A DNA stretch of 64,000 bases, taken from positions 17,900,001-17,964,000 of the forward strand of contig NC_046676.1 of assembly GCF_003369915.1 (NCBI RefSeq), read 5' to 3'. The stretch's first letter is position 1. Each line of letters starts with the position of its first letter. This document shows positions 1-11,831 of the stretch, one piece after another. The notes below the pieces were generated by a model that was given only the letters and a program-made list of their open reading frames with translations, was not told the origin of the DNA and did no database searches. The translations under genes and the position numbers were made by a program. The stretch comes from Drosophila miranda. Taxonomy: Eukaryota > Arthropoda > Insecta > Diptera > Drosophilidae.

Positions 1-123
1 TTCTCCAATCAGTCCAAAGGCGCAGGAGGGGCGGTGGGGATAAATATTATATCCAAAGAGTTATTAATAAAATAAGTATTCCCCGGTTCCGTTCCGTGCT
101 CTTTATCAGCGAAATTAAACTAA

Positions 124-235
124 CGATGTTTTGCAAAACATCGATACATCACTCAACATCGGTAGCAGCAAAAACATCGGAAAACATCAGTAAACATCGG
201 CAGAAAAACATCGATGCTCGATGCATCGACGGAAT
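124..235. repeat. AACATCG-rich cluster with a 20-bp palindrome
   Basis: A perfect palindrome, CGATGTTTTGCAAAACATCG, lies at 124-143. It is followed by about six further AACATC(G/A) motifs up to 235. Several contain ATCGAT, close to the DREF site core. The role is unknown. A similar inverted arrangement lies upstream of AIMP3 (37465-37487). Confidence 0.6.
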
Positions 236-573
236 TTGTTAATATTTTTTTATATTTTTTGGAATGGGAAGCGATTGCAAAAAGTTAATTTAAAGCTAAG
301 TTTGATCTGGAATATACACACACACATACATAAAAAAGCTGAAACATGCTTTCTAAGGTAAATGTATGTATGTATGTATGCTGTATGTACAGGTTCGATG
401 ATAGTCATAAATATGTATGTACGTACGTACATAAAAAAAAATCTCTTAATTCGTTTTTGTTATCTTCGATAGGTTTTGTTTTCATTTTTTTACTTTACAT
501 TTAAAAAAAAATGTACATTTTACGTCATTTTGCGACATGACCTTCACTTTAACCCCACGTTTCCACACGCCAA

Positions 574-635
574 GTGACCTTAGAATAACCTTGCGTCTAC
601 ACACGTGACCTTAAAATGACCTTGCGTCTAGACAC
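574..635. repeat. 31-bp tandem duplication with TGACCTT half-sites
   Basis: Two 31-bp units start at about 574 and 605. Each has GTGACCTTA near its start and ends with CCTTGCGTCTA(C/G)ACAC. The second unit holds TGACCT-TAAAA-TGACCT, two nuclear-receptor half-sites spaced by five bases. Another TGACCTT lies at about 537. Binding by a nuclear receptor is inference only. Confidence 0.5.
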
Positions 636-1305
636 GTTTTTTAAATTTGATTTTTTTTTGACACAGGTTCTTTTTTTTACAAATCCGGAATAATTCCGTA
701 AAACAGGCCCACAGCTTCGCCGTTATAAATATTTTATTTTATTTTTTAAAAACCAGCTGATTTTTTTTGATTTTATTTTTGTTTACAAAAATTTTTCCAA
801 AATTACAATGTCAAATGAAAAACAAGACTCAGAGTTGCCACGTCGCGGTGGTTTTTCTGACAGGGTGGTACCACTGTGAAACTAGTGGAACTAGTTCGTT
901 GCTAATGTGTTTAATTTTATTTCTTATTTTAAATCAAATCAAATATCGAAGCGCGACTGATAAGTCTGATGAAATGTGGGCGTTGTTTGGGTTTACACGG
1001 CACTGACTCAAAGATAAGATAAGGTTTATCTCTGCGGATGGTGGGGCGATCACCTTAATGATTTTTCTCGAGTTGTAATGAACGGAAAATAGCGCTCTGG
1101 ACTCGTTTTGTTTACGTTCAACGCACAGGCAAGTGTGCGTGTGAAGAACAGCTGTTGCTGCTCAGCTGTGAGTAAAAGCTCTGAGCTTTCTCTTCTAGTG
1201 ATGAACCACGGGGGCCAGCGGTGTATGCCGGCGGTTATCGTATCTTATTGATTTCTTTTGAAATCGTAACGGAACGTAAAAGCTAAAATGAATAATTCAA
1301 CTTAC

Positions 1306-2110
1306 ATAGAGATTGCGGTTTCTGGGACCGTATTTGTAAACTTCCTTGATCCTTTCCAAGTGTAACTCCGGTGCTGCTTCTAGTTTCTCAGATGAAATAT
1401 TTAGTTTTTTGGTCTCTCCGAGGACGCTTTTATTCATTTTCCCATCGACAGAATTCTGTAGGTTGATACTCACTATATCCATAACTGATTCAGTAAGAAT
1501 ATGTTGCCCGTCCATTTTACATATCTTTAATGCAGACGAACACGGAGTTTTCATTTGAATGGCACATGGGTTCTGATTTTGAACGTTGATTGGCATCGCC
1601 TCATGGTCCATCCCCCTGGCTCCACTCAGGATCGATATCACTTGAGATGGGCTTTCGCAAAAATAGCGGTAATACAATTCAGTATTGTGTTCCCGAAGAG
1701 CTATCAAAAACTCGTACTTCCTCTCAAAGCTTTTGGTCTTTTTCAAATATGTCTTGATATCAGTCAGATCCTTGTGGAAGCCATCGCCTTGGTCTTTACT
1801 ACAGCTATGTATCCATCGACGGTAGGACGTTGCTTGGCTCAACTAGATAAAACGTTATCAATACGATAATCTTACTAAAAAAAAAAGTGGGTGGTTCTCA
1901 CCTTGAACCTTTGGTGAAGTGTTTGGCCCATCCGATTTTCGGAAATCTTGGATAAATTTAAATAGCAAGGATGAGGCTTTGGTATCCGCTCATTGCAGCC
2001 ACAAATACTGCAAACGGATATCGATACCCATTATATTGTTAGAGAAGACTTGATTTGCAATCATACCTTTTTTGGAATTTAGCTAATACTCGAAATTTGT
2101 TTAAATGCAT
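1306..2110 (-). CDS. Unrecognised protein, 5-prime part of gene
   Basis: I do not recognise this gene. Three exons can be joined in one frame on the minus strand: 2110-2067 (ATG at 2110, donor GTATGA), 2007-1902 (donor GTGAGA) and 1842-1306 (donor GTAAGT at 1305). Both introns are 59 bp, typical of flies. They give 229 codons. The start is short and basic; exon 2 has a Cys-rich start (ICGCNERIPKPHPC). Exon 3 has a charged helix-like stretch followed by EFLIALREHNTELYYRYF. The consensus donor after NLY indicates that the gene continues to the left, probably beyond the window. The ELYYRYF region recalls the N-terminal helix of malic enzymes only faintly, and I do not call it one. Its opposite-strand neighbour space is the long A-rich tail of leo. 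Confidence 0.5.
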
Positions 2111-4659
2111 GCCACCAATTCAGCTAACGATTATATTTCAAAAGCATACATCGATCTGCATAGATAATTCTTAGAATATGGCGCGTTTTATTCACTTATT
2201 ACTTTTTTATATGTTTTTCTTTAGGCATTGTACCAGAAAAGTTTAATTTTTGTTGTTGTATTTTACGAGTTTATGTATTGTTTGACACTTAATGTAGATG
2301 AGCTCTAGATGGGGATTGAAATTACATGGTACGAGTATATCAGACTGTTTGTTTATCGGTGTTTTATCACCTTTCGCTTAAGATCGCTCCCACATTATTC
2401 CAAATGAAAACAAAGAGTCTGTTTAGTTGGTTTTTTTTTATGATTTATTTATTTAATTTTTTTTGTTTTTTTTTTGTTGGTAATTAAGAAACTGTAATTT
2501 CAATAAACTTAAACTTTCCACTCATACATCAATCTTTGCCTCTATTATATGCATACAATTTACGTCTACACCTGGTTTTCCGTCTGGTTGTCATTTACTC
2601 TCTTTTACTCTGTTGTTTTTGTCGTTTGTTTCATTTATGTATGTATTGCAGTTACATTATATTATTATTTTCTTGTAATTCGACTTATTAGCGTTGCGGC
2701 AAAAAAGTGTTTGTTTTTTTTTATCATGTTTTAAATATATATTTTTTATGCCTCACATTCATAATATAGCGATAAATTCAATTGCGAAAATATACATTTA
2801 CTTTTATCATACACACACATGTATATGCAGTTGCACATATGTATATGGAAATATATACATACACACAAGTATATAATGCTCAGTATGTTTACCATTCTGT
2901 TCTTGTTGTTTTGGACAATAAGATATATATATTTATATATAGTATATTTTTGCATTTTAAATTTTTCTTTCGTTTTAATACACATGCAATGTTTTCTTTT
3001 ATGGAAATTAAAAATTTGAATAGATTTCGTTTACAATATTTATGTATTTTGATTTGTATTTGGTTTTTAGTTCATTTTGTTCAAATATTTCCATTGTTAA
3101 TGTGTAGCCTGCGTTCGCCAAAAGTTAGTAACCTTTCGAAAGCTTGGAAGTCGAAAATTGCTAGTAAAATTAATAAAACCGAAAATCGAGAAAGAATTCT
3201 TTGATATTAGGAACAATTGATGGCTGTTTTCTTATAAAAAAGAGTTAAAGTAGTTTGGGATAGTCCCATAGAAGCCCTAAAAAGAGTATAAACCCTTGTG
3301 CAACCCTTGCGCACAATAAAACTCGTGCCTAAAGCCATGTTGCACAGTGTGAAAATTATAATGACTTCGTTCGCATTCTAGTTGTTTTTTAATTTTCATT
3401 TTTTAGCTGGCCGAATAATTGGATATCCCTTCATTCGCAAGTTTTCTCTACAGAGAGTTGGATATATGTATGTATGCATGTATTATATGAGTTTTATGCT
3501 TTTCACAATTATTGTATAATACCAAGAGAAGACAACGAGGAAATTTGTAATTGTATTTTTTTAACCTTTTGTTTATATGTAAGACATGTATAAAAAATAG
3601 CAATGAACAACTATATTTTATTCTGTATTTCTCTCAATCTCACTTTCCTTTAACAGATACGGTCCCCGTTTCGGTACGGCCGCCCCCCCCTCCCAGTGTG
3701 GAAATGGGGGATCGATCATTCCAAAACCAAGTTCCTCACATGCATTATAAATGCAACCCTGTGTTTGCTGTGTCTATGTGTGTGTCTGTCTGTGTGTGTG
3801 TTTGGGTGGATGGATGGGGGAACTTAGCAACTTAAAGAAAATTTCAAATAAAATGTAAAACAAAAAAAGGGAAATTAGGTTTTTTTTGGTTTTATTTGTT
3901 TAGAAAAAGAATTACAAATAATACATAAGTTTCTGTTTTACTTTTGTTTTTCTCATTTGGTTCGCTTGTGGTTGTTGATTCTAGTTTCTGCTTGTTGTTG
4001 CTGCCTGACCAAAAATTACATAATTCATTTAGTTTCTTGCAAAAATTTATAAAAACAGAAAACAGAAAATAATCGCTTTAATTTTGTTTTATGTATACAA
4101 TTAGGAATATTATTGATTGGTTGTTGTTGTTTCAATGAGGAAATTCACACGAGCATCATCGCACTAAAGCACAAAAACCGAGCATGCGTCTGTCTACTGA
4201 CGCGATGCAGCCCTATCTCTATGTGTGGAATTGTATGCTCAAGCAGTTGCAGTGGATTGGATCATTCATTTGACTCGGATCAGTGGGGTGGGCCTCCTAC
4301 ATGCTACATATACATACAACTATGTATAGGTATATAGGCAAATAAAACCATACGTTTCTGTAGAGCACGCTCTATAATGTTCTAACCACGATCCACGGCT
4401 TCAAATGAAAAGCATTCTGCATGTAATTTTGAATTAAATGTTGCATATGATTCCTCTTCCTGCCTGTCTCCTGTTGCTGTCTGCCTGCCTGGTATTATCG
4501 TTTCATTTCAATTTGTTGCTTGTGTTTTTGCTTTGCTGTTTGCGTATTGCATTTATATTTGTTTCTCCTTGTTGTTTCTGGTTTTTTGTTTTGTTTTTGT
4601 TTGTATTACTGAATAATATTTGCATAGTCAAAAAGGAAACATTTTGCTTAGTTGTTTGG
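2111..4659. other. leo 3-prime UTR and intergenic DNA
   Basis: No coding exon is seen. Read on the minus strand the stretch is A-rich with many short homopolymers, typical of the long 3-prime UTRs of neuronal fly genes, and it directly follows the leo stop. The poly(A) site cannot be fixed from sequence. Short TG and CA microsatellites lie at about 3770-3805. Confidence 0.45.
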
Positions 4660-7600
4660 TTAGTTGTCGCCGCCCTCCTGTGGCTCATCGCCATCGCCCT
4701 GGGTGTCGGAGGTCCAGAGAGTCAGGTTATCCCTCAACAGTTGCATGATGAGTGTCGAGTCTTTGTATGAGTCCTCGTTGAGTGTGTCCAACTCGGCTAT
4801 CGCATCATCGAACGCCTGAATCGGGAACAAACAGAATTCATTATTAGTCAGCGTTCTTTTGGGGCGTTCTTCATTAGAGGAAATGTTTGGCAAGGCAAAA
4901 TCAAGTTGGTAAAACAAAAGCATTTTCAAAGTTGCGTTAGGATCATCAAACATTCACAATTTCTTATCGCTTCACTTAAAAACTCTACTAAACTTGAAAG
5001 CGGAATATACAAAACCAAAATAACAAACGAATTTTGACCTTAACATAAAAAAAAGGAGAAAATAAACAAAAATTGTTCACCAGCAAAGGCCGCAGGTAAG
5101 TCGGTCGGGTTGGTCGTTAGTTAGATTACAGGCAATGTTTTTTTAAGCATTTCTCATGCGATTCGGTGTAAAGAGAAGGATATATACAGCTTTTCAGGAC
5201 TAAGTCTGTTGAAAGAAACCATCAAAAATGATTTTTACATCGAACTTGGTACAATTGTATTTCGGTGCGCAGTCTTCTCTCGTTATTCATTTTGGGATCC
5301 CATCACACACCTCTCCCATTGTCCTGAAACGCTTTGTTCACGTACATATTGACATATATAGTATATCCTTCAACTTGGCTTGGGGATTAAGCTCTTTTAA
5401 ATTGTGGTTTTTAGTAATCGCTGGAAATGCTTCTCTCAGAATTTTAGTCACAAAACAACGACAACTTATGCGGGTGTGTGTGTGTGTGTGTGGGTGTGTG
5501 GGCGTGTGGTTTGTTTGTGGATTAGTATTGAGGGAAATTAGAATTAGATTCGGAAGCTAGGTTAGAGCAGACTTAAGACAGAGATATGCATAAGTTGAAC
5601 TGAACCTGTTTAGCTAAATGACAAGCCCTCGCTGGTGAATTGATAATTTCGTAATAGAAGACGGAAAAGTTGAGTGCGAGCCCTAATCTGATTGGATGTG
5701 TTGGCTGCATTTTGGTTTTTGCAATATCGAACGCCTCCTGATAGGCTTTTTTCGAGTCCTCAACGACGGCTTAACAATTTACACGATTTTTTTTAATTAC
5801 AATTATAAAAGAAACGAAACAAATTAAAACAAGTTAGAAAAAAATATTGAAACAGTTTTATATGGATATGGGATAGTTCTTATATGGATAGAGATAGAGA
5901 AGTAGAGTTTTTTTTTTGCTTTGCTCGCTTGCCATACATTTCCAATGAAGTTTATTGATTCATTGTTCGTTCAGTTATTAACCTGTTTAGCCAACTGGCA
6001 AGCTTTGTCTGGAGAGTTTAAGATCTCATAATAGAAGACTGAGAAGTTAAGGGCCAGACCCAAACGGATTGGATGTGTTGGCTGCATTTTACCCTTGCTA
6101 ATGTCAAATGCATCCTGGTAAGCGGTTTGCGAGTCATCAACAACAGCTGCATTTTTAAGAATGGAGTTTGGATTGGATTTATATAGATATATATTGCAAA
6201 TCTTGTGTATATTTTGTATAGGGGCATTAGGTATATAGTACTTTGGTGGGGTCACTGCCCCCGATATACTTACTATTGCGTGCATCTCCTGTGGCAACCT
6301 CGGCCAAATACCTGTAATAATCGCCCTTCATCTTCAGATAGAACACCTTGCTCTCGGGATTGCTGGCTTTTGGAATAAGATATTTGTCCAGAAGTCCCTG
6401 CAAAACAAAAACGGTAATTTTAATAACTTTTTGAAGATAGACAATGTAAATGTACTTTTAATTAGGCCAAAGAGCTCCCAAGATTATTATAAGCCTGGGC
6501 ATAGAATTTTCCATTTAAAATTCCATCAAGTACGAGTTGAATTAAGGCTTACATAAGAATATCAATCAACCCCAGAGAAGAGAAGGGAAGGGGGAAATAC
6601 CAAGCCCAAGGAAAACTCAAGTTCATCCCTGGCCATGGTCTATTTTTTGATCCAAGTATTTATGGGGGAAATACGGGTATTGTATAGGCCAAAGCCACTC
6701 TCAGAATGTATGTGGGGGAAAAGTGGAAAATGTTCACTTTAAAAATAGATTTATTGATTGAAACAAATTTGATATTTCACAGGGGAAAGAAAGAAGCGCA
6801 CAAAACTGTGCTTTCCACGCCAACCACCATACCACACCATACCACACCACACCACAGCCACCCCTAGCCTTAGCCCCAGCCCCACACGCCCGCCCTACCG
6901 ACCGACCGACAGCTGAGCTCGTTTGGGGCTCTTCTATGCGGTGGATACGGCTGACAGGTTCGAGGCTTTGGCCTACAGACATAGCCATCAATAATTTTAG
7001 ATGAACAGCACACCGTAAATTGTGTGTATCGACTGCGTGATGTGTGGATAAAAATAATTAGATGGACCAATTACAACCCATAAAACAAGGACAGCCACAT
7101 GGCGGACGGCTGACAGGCTGTCGGGTCGGGACGGGACGGGACGCGACAGGACGGACGGACTTGCGCAGTCTTTCGAGTGTGTATTACTTACCAAAACTTC
7201 ATAGCAGATTTCCCGCAGCTCCTTCTCCACACGCTCTCTGTACTCACGGGCAAGCTGTTGTTTTCTAGCAGATGCTTCGGTTTTCTGCTCAATGGAGGAG
7301 ATGACGCGCCACGATGACCTGGTTGACAAACAGACAGGGTTGTTGGGTTGTAGCGTTGTTGGGTGGGATGGGGACAATAGAAAGAGTTAAGTGTCAGCGT
7401 AAAATATTACCATTGATGTATGTTTAAAGACATTAATCAAGTCCCGGTTCGAACGACTTACCTGCGTGCACCGACCACATTTTTGTAGGCAACGGAGAGC
7501 AGATTTCTTTCCTCATTTGAGAGTTCGACGCCCGTTTCTGTGACGGACTTCATGGCCTGGGCCATGTCATCGTAGCTACATATATAGAAAATATAGGTTC

Positions 7601-7708
7601 AGTAAATATTTGAATAAATATACCATAGTGTTCAGTCATTGCTTACCGTTCTGATTGCTCGGCCAGTTTAGCCTTCTGGACCAGTTCTTCCTTATCGACT
7701 GTCGACAT
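4660..7708 (-). CDS. leo: 14-3-3 zeta (Leonardo)
   Basis: Dimeric cytosolic adaptor that binds phosphoserine/threonine motifs; in flies it acts with Raf in Ras signalling and in olfactory learning. The exons are 7708-7647, 7575-7462, 7318-7192, 6397-6274, then either 6146-5983 or 5769-5606, and last 4815-4660. Either choice gives 248 residues, the length I recall for the fly protein. The 14-3-3 signature [16 protein letters not shown] and the C-terminal signature [20 protein letters not shown] are intact, and DYYRYLAE supplies the Arg-Tyr of the phosphate pocket. The start is fixed by [18 protein letters not shown]. The tail ([12 protein letters not shown]) is acidic. The coding exons are strongly conserved, so identification is secure. 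A probable noncoding first exon lies near 10.5 kb. Confidence 0.96.
5606..5769 (-). CDS. leo: leo alternative exon 5b (mutually exclusive with 5983-6146)
   Basis: This exon and the one at 6146-5983 are both 164 nt with the same phase. They encode the same 14-3-3 helices with about ten changes in 55 residues: for example [18 protein letters not shown] here against [18 protein letters not shown], and [13 protein letters not shown] against [13 protein letters not shown]. Including both would shift the frame (328 nt is not a multiple of three), so they must be exclusive. Alternative isoforms of leo are known in D. melanogaster. The changes lie next to the ligand groove and could tune partner choice (inference). 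Confidence 0.9.
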
Positions 7709-10491
7709 TTTGTTTGTTTTTTTTTTTCAATTACTTCACAAAACTAAGGATGTATGTGGGGTGTGTCTGTCGTTCACACGGAGTATATATATATATAGAT
7801 CCCAGAGGAAAAATCAATCAAAGCAACAGGAATACGCCACAAAGTTGTTTTTATTGGCTTTCTGCAAGAACATATTTCAAGTAAACAACAACAAATTCAT
7901 TAAATTTTATATAAAAATATTTTCGGAATAAAATAAGGAATTCGGTTAAAGATCTCATTGATGAATACTTATATCCATGGACTATGGTTAGATATTGCTT
8001 CCTCTCCTTCTACCCAATACACCCAAATTGTGTTACCTGCAACATTTATACAGGGTAAGCCACACATATTTACTTTGTTGTCATGCTTCCGCTGAGAGAA
8101 AGTGTCAAGTTTAAAACTTTTGATGACTCACAGAAGGCCAAACGCTGATTGAATGGCTAATTTACAAGGCAAGTACATGGTACACACACGTGCGTCAACC
8201 ATTTTAAAGCTCAGTTTAGAGTCAGTTAAACAAGACGAATAGTACGAGGACGGACTATCTGACAGGCAGATTTTCAGCGATCGTCTGTGTACGAGAAGTA
8301 GATGGAAAAGTCGAAAAGACGTGTAAAACACACGAGTTCGACAACAAAGATAAAAATAAATCATGAATAAAAAAGAATTCTGAGAGAGAGAGGAAGACAA
8401 ACGGAAAAAAAAATAGAGCAAAGGCGGCTCGCCTCTGTGACTCGTTTGTGAATGTGTTCTCGTGTGTTTTACTATGTATGTATGTGTGTATTTGAGTGTG
8501 CCAAAGATAGATATTTATGTCCGTGCATACATATGTATGTATTTACGATACGTACGTTTGATTGCAAGCGAACAGTGACGCACTCCATTATTTGCACAGT
8601 AAGCAACCGGCTATGCGAATCATTATTATTCTTAACAAAACAAATTGTGCCAGAATTGCACATCTGACTCACGTAATCCGTTTAGAAAATGTTTCGAGCA
8701 AAGCAATAGGATCAAATTGTATCGTAGGATCAATTTTTCGGTTCCGTTTGACAGGAAATCGATTAATTTCCGCCTCTCTGCCTAGAGAAAGCTGGATTCG
8801 AATCGAGCACGATGGAGTGAGTGGGAGGGAGGTAGGGAGGTAGGTAAATTGTTCTGTGTGGGGGAATGCATGTGGGCGTTGCTGGTATTTTTAGACAACG
8901 GCCACTCTGGATAAAACTTTTTGTTTTCCGTCGAGAGTAAAAAATGGGAGAACCGACAGACGAAGAAGCCTCGACATCAAGCAAAAACGCAGCAGCAATG
9001 ATTGAAATCACCGGTCAGTACTTTCGATGTTTTACCACCCACTTCAACCCCCCAACAAGCAATCCATCAGTTGGATTTTTGCATTGTGTTCCGGACTACA
9101 TATGCCGCTAGCTATCGACCGCCAAATCAAAAAGCATTGACCCTTTGTATCAATGCAAACAATATATCCAAGTACATAATATACGAATGTGTGGGTGAGG
9201 GACAGAGAGAGACAGGGGAGTAGGTTTGGCGACCAACTCGTTTTTGGGTCAATCGACGTGTTTTTCTAGCACCCTAATTGCCAAAAAATTAAGCGAGGCG
9301 TAACGTAATGCTCTCCCGTATATGGGGGTTTCGGTGGAAAGACCTGTGCTTGAATACATAGATTAAAACTTGTCCCGACCACGCAAAACACAAATCTCAG
9401 ATGATGATCATCATCGAGAAGAGGAAGAATCGGCGCTCACATTGCTCATCCCCATGCATTCCACACGCACGCACACACATGCATTGCATTACAAAAAGTT
9501 TTGTGACACACCAGCCGGAGACCGAGGAGCCGCATCGAGCGAAGTCTACAAAAGTGTCGGTCGGCATGGGGCAGACGATGATGACGGCACTTTAAAGACC
9601 GCCATACTATGTACATGAGTACTATGTGCGAGAGTGTGAGCGTTCTTGCGCCGGCCCATGAGCCAAGCAACGGTGAATTGTACCCAGCATGCGCAGTAGC
9701 TAAAAAGAATAGAAACGTAGAATGTAGAAATTCCTCTACATGTAGACACACAGCAACACGTTCATATGGATGTGTGTGAGGGAAGTTACTAACTTTTGTG
9801 GGCAATGTACGAGCATTAGGCTCTTGACGATGGCGGTGGGGTGCTTGGGGCAATCGTGTTTCTAAGTGCGGCGCTACAGAATTATAAAAATATCTGAGAG
9901 CAATGAGGAGAGCGAACGCGTACAAAAATACTCTCGCACACACACAAACACCGATAGCCGCATAGGCGGCGAGAGAAAATGTATCTACCACAGTCGGACA
10001 AAAGTGTGTTGAGTTCAAAAACACACCTAACCGCGTGTCCCCATCCAAGTTTATATATATGTACGTATATAAACGTATATATGCTGTACATAGTCGGCTA
10101 TGCCCGCCGCCTACAATTTAACCGAGCTGATGAAAAACGAATCTCACCGCATCACATACATACACCAATACCCTGGCAACTCGGGCACTCTTTTTTTCGC
10201 ACATATTCACAGGTTCTACGTTTTGCGTAGGATTTTTTTTTGATCGATCCCTTATGGAATGATGCGTAAAAAGGTAGTACTCTTGGTAAAACCATATTTG
10301 CGCAGTACGGTATATGTGCACGTACATTCTGCAAAATTTTCCATCATTTCTCGTATTAGTTTTAACCGATTTTACACGTGTTCTGGCATATTTTCCGTTT
10401 TATAATTTCAGCATATACGTGCACACATTCGCACCAATATTTCATGTATTTAGTGCACACATACTTTTCGGCCCAACTAAATATTACTTAC

Positions 10492-10600
10492 ATTCTCGAT
10501 TAACTTGAAACGACGACGAACACTACCAACGACCGAATGAAAGCGACGGCAAAGGTTGCACGTCTTTGCCGCTGTATCTGTGCTGCTATGATGTGATTCT
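10492..10600 (-). other. leo: Candidate noncoding first exon of leo
   Basis: Read on the minus strand, a GC-richer stretch with repeated CGTCGT and GTCG triplets ends in TTAATCGAGAAT followed by the strong donor GTAAGTAATA. It would splice to the acceptor near 7744. The right boundary (transcription start) is approximate. Confidence 0.4.
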
Positions 10601-11603
10601 GTCATAGTGTGCGACGAGGCACACATACACAGGCGGCGCATGCCCGCCACAAGTGAGCGTATTGCAGCGTTGCCAACCTGACGGTGGCAGTAATGCTGCC
10701 AGGTGTGCTCTGCTTTGCGTCAGCCGATGTTAATATTTAAACTTTAAGCATACCAGCCAAGCTTAACTGGGTGTGTATGGGCATGGAACACAATAAAATA
10801 AATATATAAATTAAAATGTTGATGCCATGACGCATTAACATCGTCCATCACTGGCGGCGTCAATTGTGCGCAATTTAACTGGCAATTTCGTATTCTATGG
10901 ATGTTGAAGAGTTTTCGAGAACGATAGTTTCTAGTTTCCCCACAACCTGTTGAAATTTTCAGACGAGGCGGTTATCTGCTCGCAGATTACGTTTTTATCT
11001 TAACTTTATGGCCCTGAAGGAGGAACCTAATCGGCAGATGTATACCATTGATAAGAAGCAGCAAATTGCCTTAATTCTAATGTGGCAACCATTGAATTCT
11101 CGCTCTGCACAGAGCATATGGACTGGCGAGGCGAGATATCACCTCCACTTATGTTTTAAAGAGTAACTGAATTAAAGTTTTTGTTGCTGGCAACGCTGTT
11201 TACTTTTTACTTGTCAATTTACAAAGAACAAGACGAAAAAAATTACGTCATCGGCGTCCTATTCTCTCACATACGTATGCGGTAATTCTACTGGTATTTG
11301 GCAATAGTATAGTTGTTAATCACACGTAGCACTTAGGGAACATTGAATTCCCATAGAGCGATCCAATTAGGCAATCAAATCGATAAATATGTACGTATGT
11401 GGTTTATAAAAGAAAATTAGGGCCGCCGACAACATGGCGGTCAGAAACCGACCGACGGACGATTCACAAGTTGCATGACTCACTGCTCATTCGCGATATT
11501 ACAAATATTGGCAAAAGACACTTGTTCCGATGTGCGACAATAATAACTTACACTGTATTATTAATTTGCAAAACTTATTAACAAAATGATATTTATTTCC
11601 CAC

Positions 11604-11830
11604 CAGTGTGACCGCGGACTAATCGTTAAAATTTACCGTCCGACCCTCACAAATGTACCAAAATATACCGCCTCATTTTAAAATATACCGTAAATATACT
11701 GACGAATTCAAGTTCCATTATACATATTCCACGATTTTGATATTCCGTGGAATATTACTAGCTAGATGGATCTTTCAGCCCTGCCCACATAATTTAATCC
11801 GATTAATGAATCAATTTTCTACTTGACTTT
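11604..11830 (+). repeat. Interspersed AAAATATACCG module, copy 1
   Basis: It begins at CAGTGTGACC, the reverse of the core promoter Motif 1 GGTCACACTG. It continues with two AAAATATACCG blocks, AATATACTGACGAATTC, TTTTGATATTCCGTGGAATA, CTAGCTAGAT and a GATTAATGAATCAATTTTC end. The same order of words recurs at 15845-16050 and, in separated parts, at 40937-41260. The family name is unknown to me; I see no coding frame within this part. Confidence 0.7.
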
Positions 11831-11831
11831 T

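Larger units (their letters stand above)
1..1305. other. Left-edge noncoding region
   Basis: I see no convincing exon here. The stretch is AT-rich with short motif clusters (listed separately) and a (TATG)n run near 362-378. It probably contains the intron, and perhaps small later exons, of the minus-strand gene whose exon ends at 1306. Confidence 0.5.

Noticed and set aside
1306-1842. Malic enzyme identity for the left-edge gene
   Set aside because: Only one short helix (ALREHNTELYYRYF) is reminiscent; the NAD-binding and catalytic motifs of malic enzymes are absent.
9446-10048. 200-codon open frame on the minus strand upstream of leo
   Set aside because: Its composition is low-complexity (CVCARVFLY, HTHPYERVAVCLH), it has no domain, and it overlaps equally poor frames on both strands. 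It looks like chance in CA/GT-rich DNA.
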